Shown here piece by piece: positions 63,558 to 64,000 of a DNA stretch of 64,000 nt. Both the position numbers and the translations under genes were made by a program. Origin of the DNA: Mucilaginibacter gracilis (lineage in GTDB: Bacteria; Bacteroidota; Bacteroidia; Sphingobacteriales; Sphingobacteriaceae); the NCBI RefSeq assembly GCF_003633615.1, contig NZ_RBKU01000001.1:4278001-4342000 (forward strand). The letters run 5' to 3'. Below the pieces are notes generated by a model that was not told the DNA's origin, searched no databases, and worked only from the letters and a program-made list of their open reading frames with translations. Every line of letters begins with the position of its first letter. Position 1 is the first letter of the stretch.

Positions 63558-63565
63558 TATGTTTG
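63558..63565 (+). promoter_or_regulatory. -7 element TATGTTTG before the TonB receptor gene
   Basis: Perfect TAnnTTTG match, about 67 bases before the ATG at 63632. TTG at 63527 is 28 bases upstream, longer than usual. Confidence 0.4.
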
Positions 63566-63631
63566 TAGCAAATGCGTAGCCTTAGTTTGGGTTGCCTGTT
63601 AATTAAACTATCATAATTTTAAAATCCATAT

Positions 63632-64000
63632 ATGGGCAGATACTTACTTTGTGTTTTGTTTTTATTGTTGACGTTGCCTGTATTTGCCCAAAAAAAATAT
63701 ACCATTAGCGGCACCATCCGCGACGAAGCTACCGGCGAACAGCTAATTGGAGCCACAGTGCGGTTAAAAGAAGTATCGGCGGCAGCTACGGCCACCAATA
63801 ACTATGGCTTTTATTCTTTTTCGGCTCCGGCGGGTGCTTATACCCTTATCGTTACCTATATCGGGTACGAAACCATTAGTCGTTCGCTCACCATTAGTCA
63901 AAATCACAGCCTTAATATAGCTTTATCGGCCAAAAGCAGTTTAAAAGAGATTGTTATTAGTGCCAACCGGCCCAATAACGACCAGATTGCGTCGCCGCAA
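63632..64000 (+). CDS. TonB-dependent receptor, 5' part
   Basis: 123 codons from the ATG to the window edge. Signal peptide (MGRYLLCVLFLLLTLPVFAQ), then a carboxypeptidase-regulatory domain (YTISGTIRDEATGEQLIGAT, YTLIVTYIGYETISRSLTIS) and the first plug strand (SLKEIVISANRPNND). This is the usual N-terminus of Bacteroidota TonB receptors. Substrate unknown; the barrel is outside the window. Confidence 0.9.
   Translation, partial: MGRYLLCVLFLLLTLPVFAQKKYTISGTIRDEATGEQLIGATVRLKEVSAAATATNNYGFYSFSAPAGAYTLIVTYIGYETISRSLTISQNHSLNIALSAKSSLKEIVISANRPNNDQIASPQ

Overview
The window looks like a chromosomal segment of a Bacteroidota member, most likely Sphingobacteriaceae (Mucilaginibacter- or Pedobacter-like). 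The evidence is two SusC/SusD pairs, an ECF sigma/FecR pair with an STN-type SusC, a hybrid two-component system (HTCS), TAnnTTTG-type promoter elements, AT-rich intergenic DNA and many TlpA-like and VIT/TonB-plug proteins. This is inferred from gene content only. No rRNA, tRNA, CRISPR array or intact insertion sequence was seen.

Layout. 1-1485: 3' part of a GH3 glycosidase. 13507-1704 (minus): ECF sigma, FecR anti-sigma, SusC with STN domain, SusD, a thioredoxin-like lipid- or cell-envelope protein, an S41 protease and a second thioredoxin-like protein; the last five are nearly contiguous and form one operon. 13901-14907: rhodanese and a Crp/Fnr regulator. 15445-33417: a polysaccharide utilisation locus (SusC, SusD, GH2, alginate-lyase-superfamily enzyme, GH88 unsaturated glucuronyl hydrolase, HTCS sensor, AraC regulator, a second lyase on the opposite strand and a NodB-type deacetylase). 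The lyase plus GH88 pairing points to a uronic-acid-containing polysaccharide such as glucuronan, alginate or a related acidic glycan; lyases make unsaturated oligosaccharides, GH88 removes the unsaturated uronyl end and GH2 trims the rest.

40501-33534 (all minus): the least understood part. A small hypothetical protein, a multi-pass membrane protein, a sensor kinase and a LuxR-type response regulator precede a 221-residue zinc-knuckle protein, a GH25 lysozyme without a signal peptide, two large DUF2589 proteins, a zinc-ribbon miniprotein and a third, small DUF2589 protein. This is the best candidate in the window for an undescribed system. 41463-41167 and 42179-41589 hold a sigma-like protein that lacks region 4 and an anti-sigma/cupin fusion; a PAS histidine kinase follows.

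44058-64000: mostly housekeeping and scattered genes: msrA, a secreted small protein, a PQQ-type sorbosone/glucose dehydrogenase with its cytochrome c, a CDGSH protein, DUF983, two AraC regulators, PEP synthase, an outer-membrane barrel protein, a giant VIT-vWA-TonB-plug-TPR-DUF2135 fusion, a DPP4-like S9 peptidase, a superfamily 1 helicase, an M20 amidohydrolase and the 5' end of a TonB-dependent receptor. Several perfect hairpins and repeat elements separate convergent genes.
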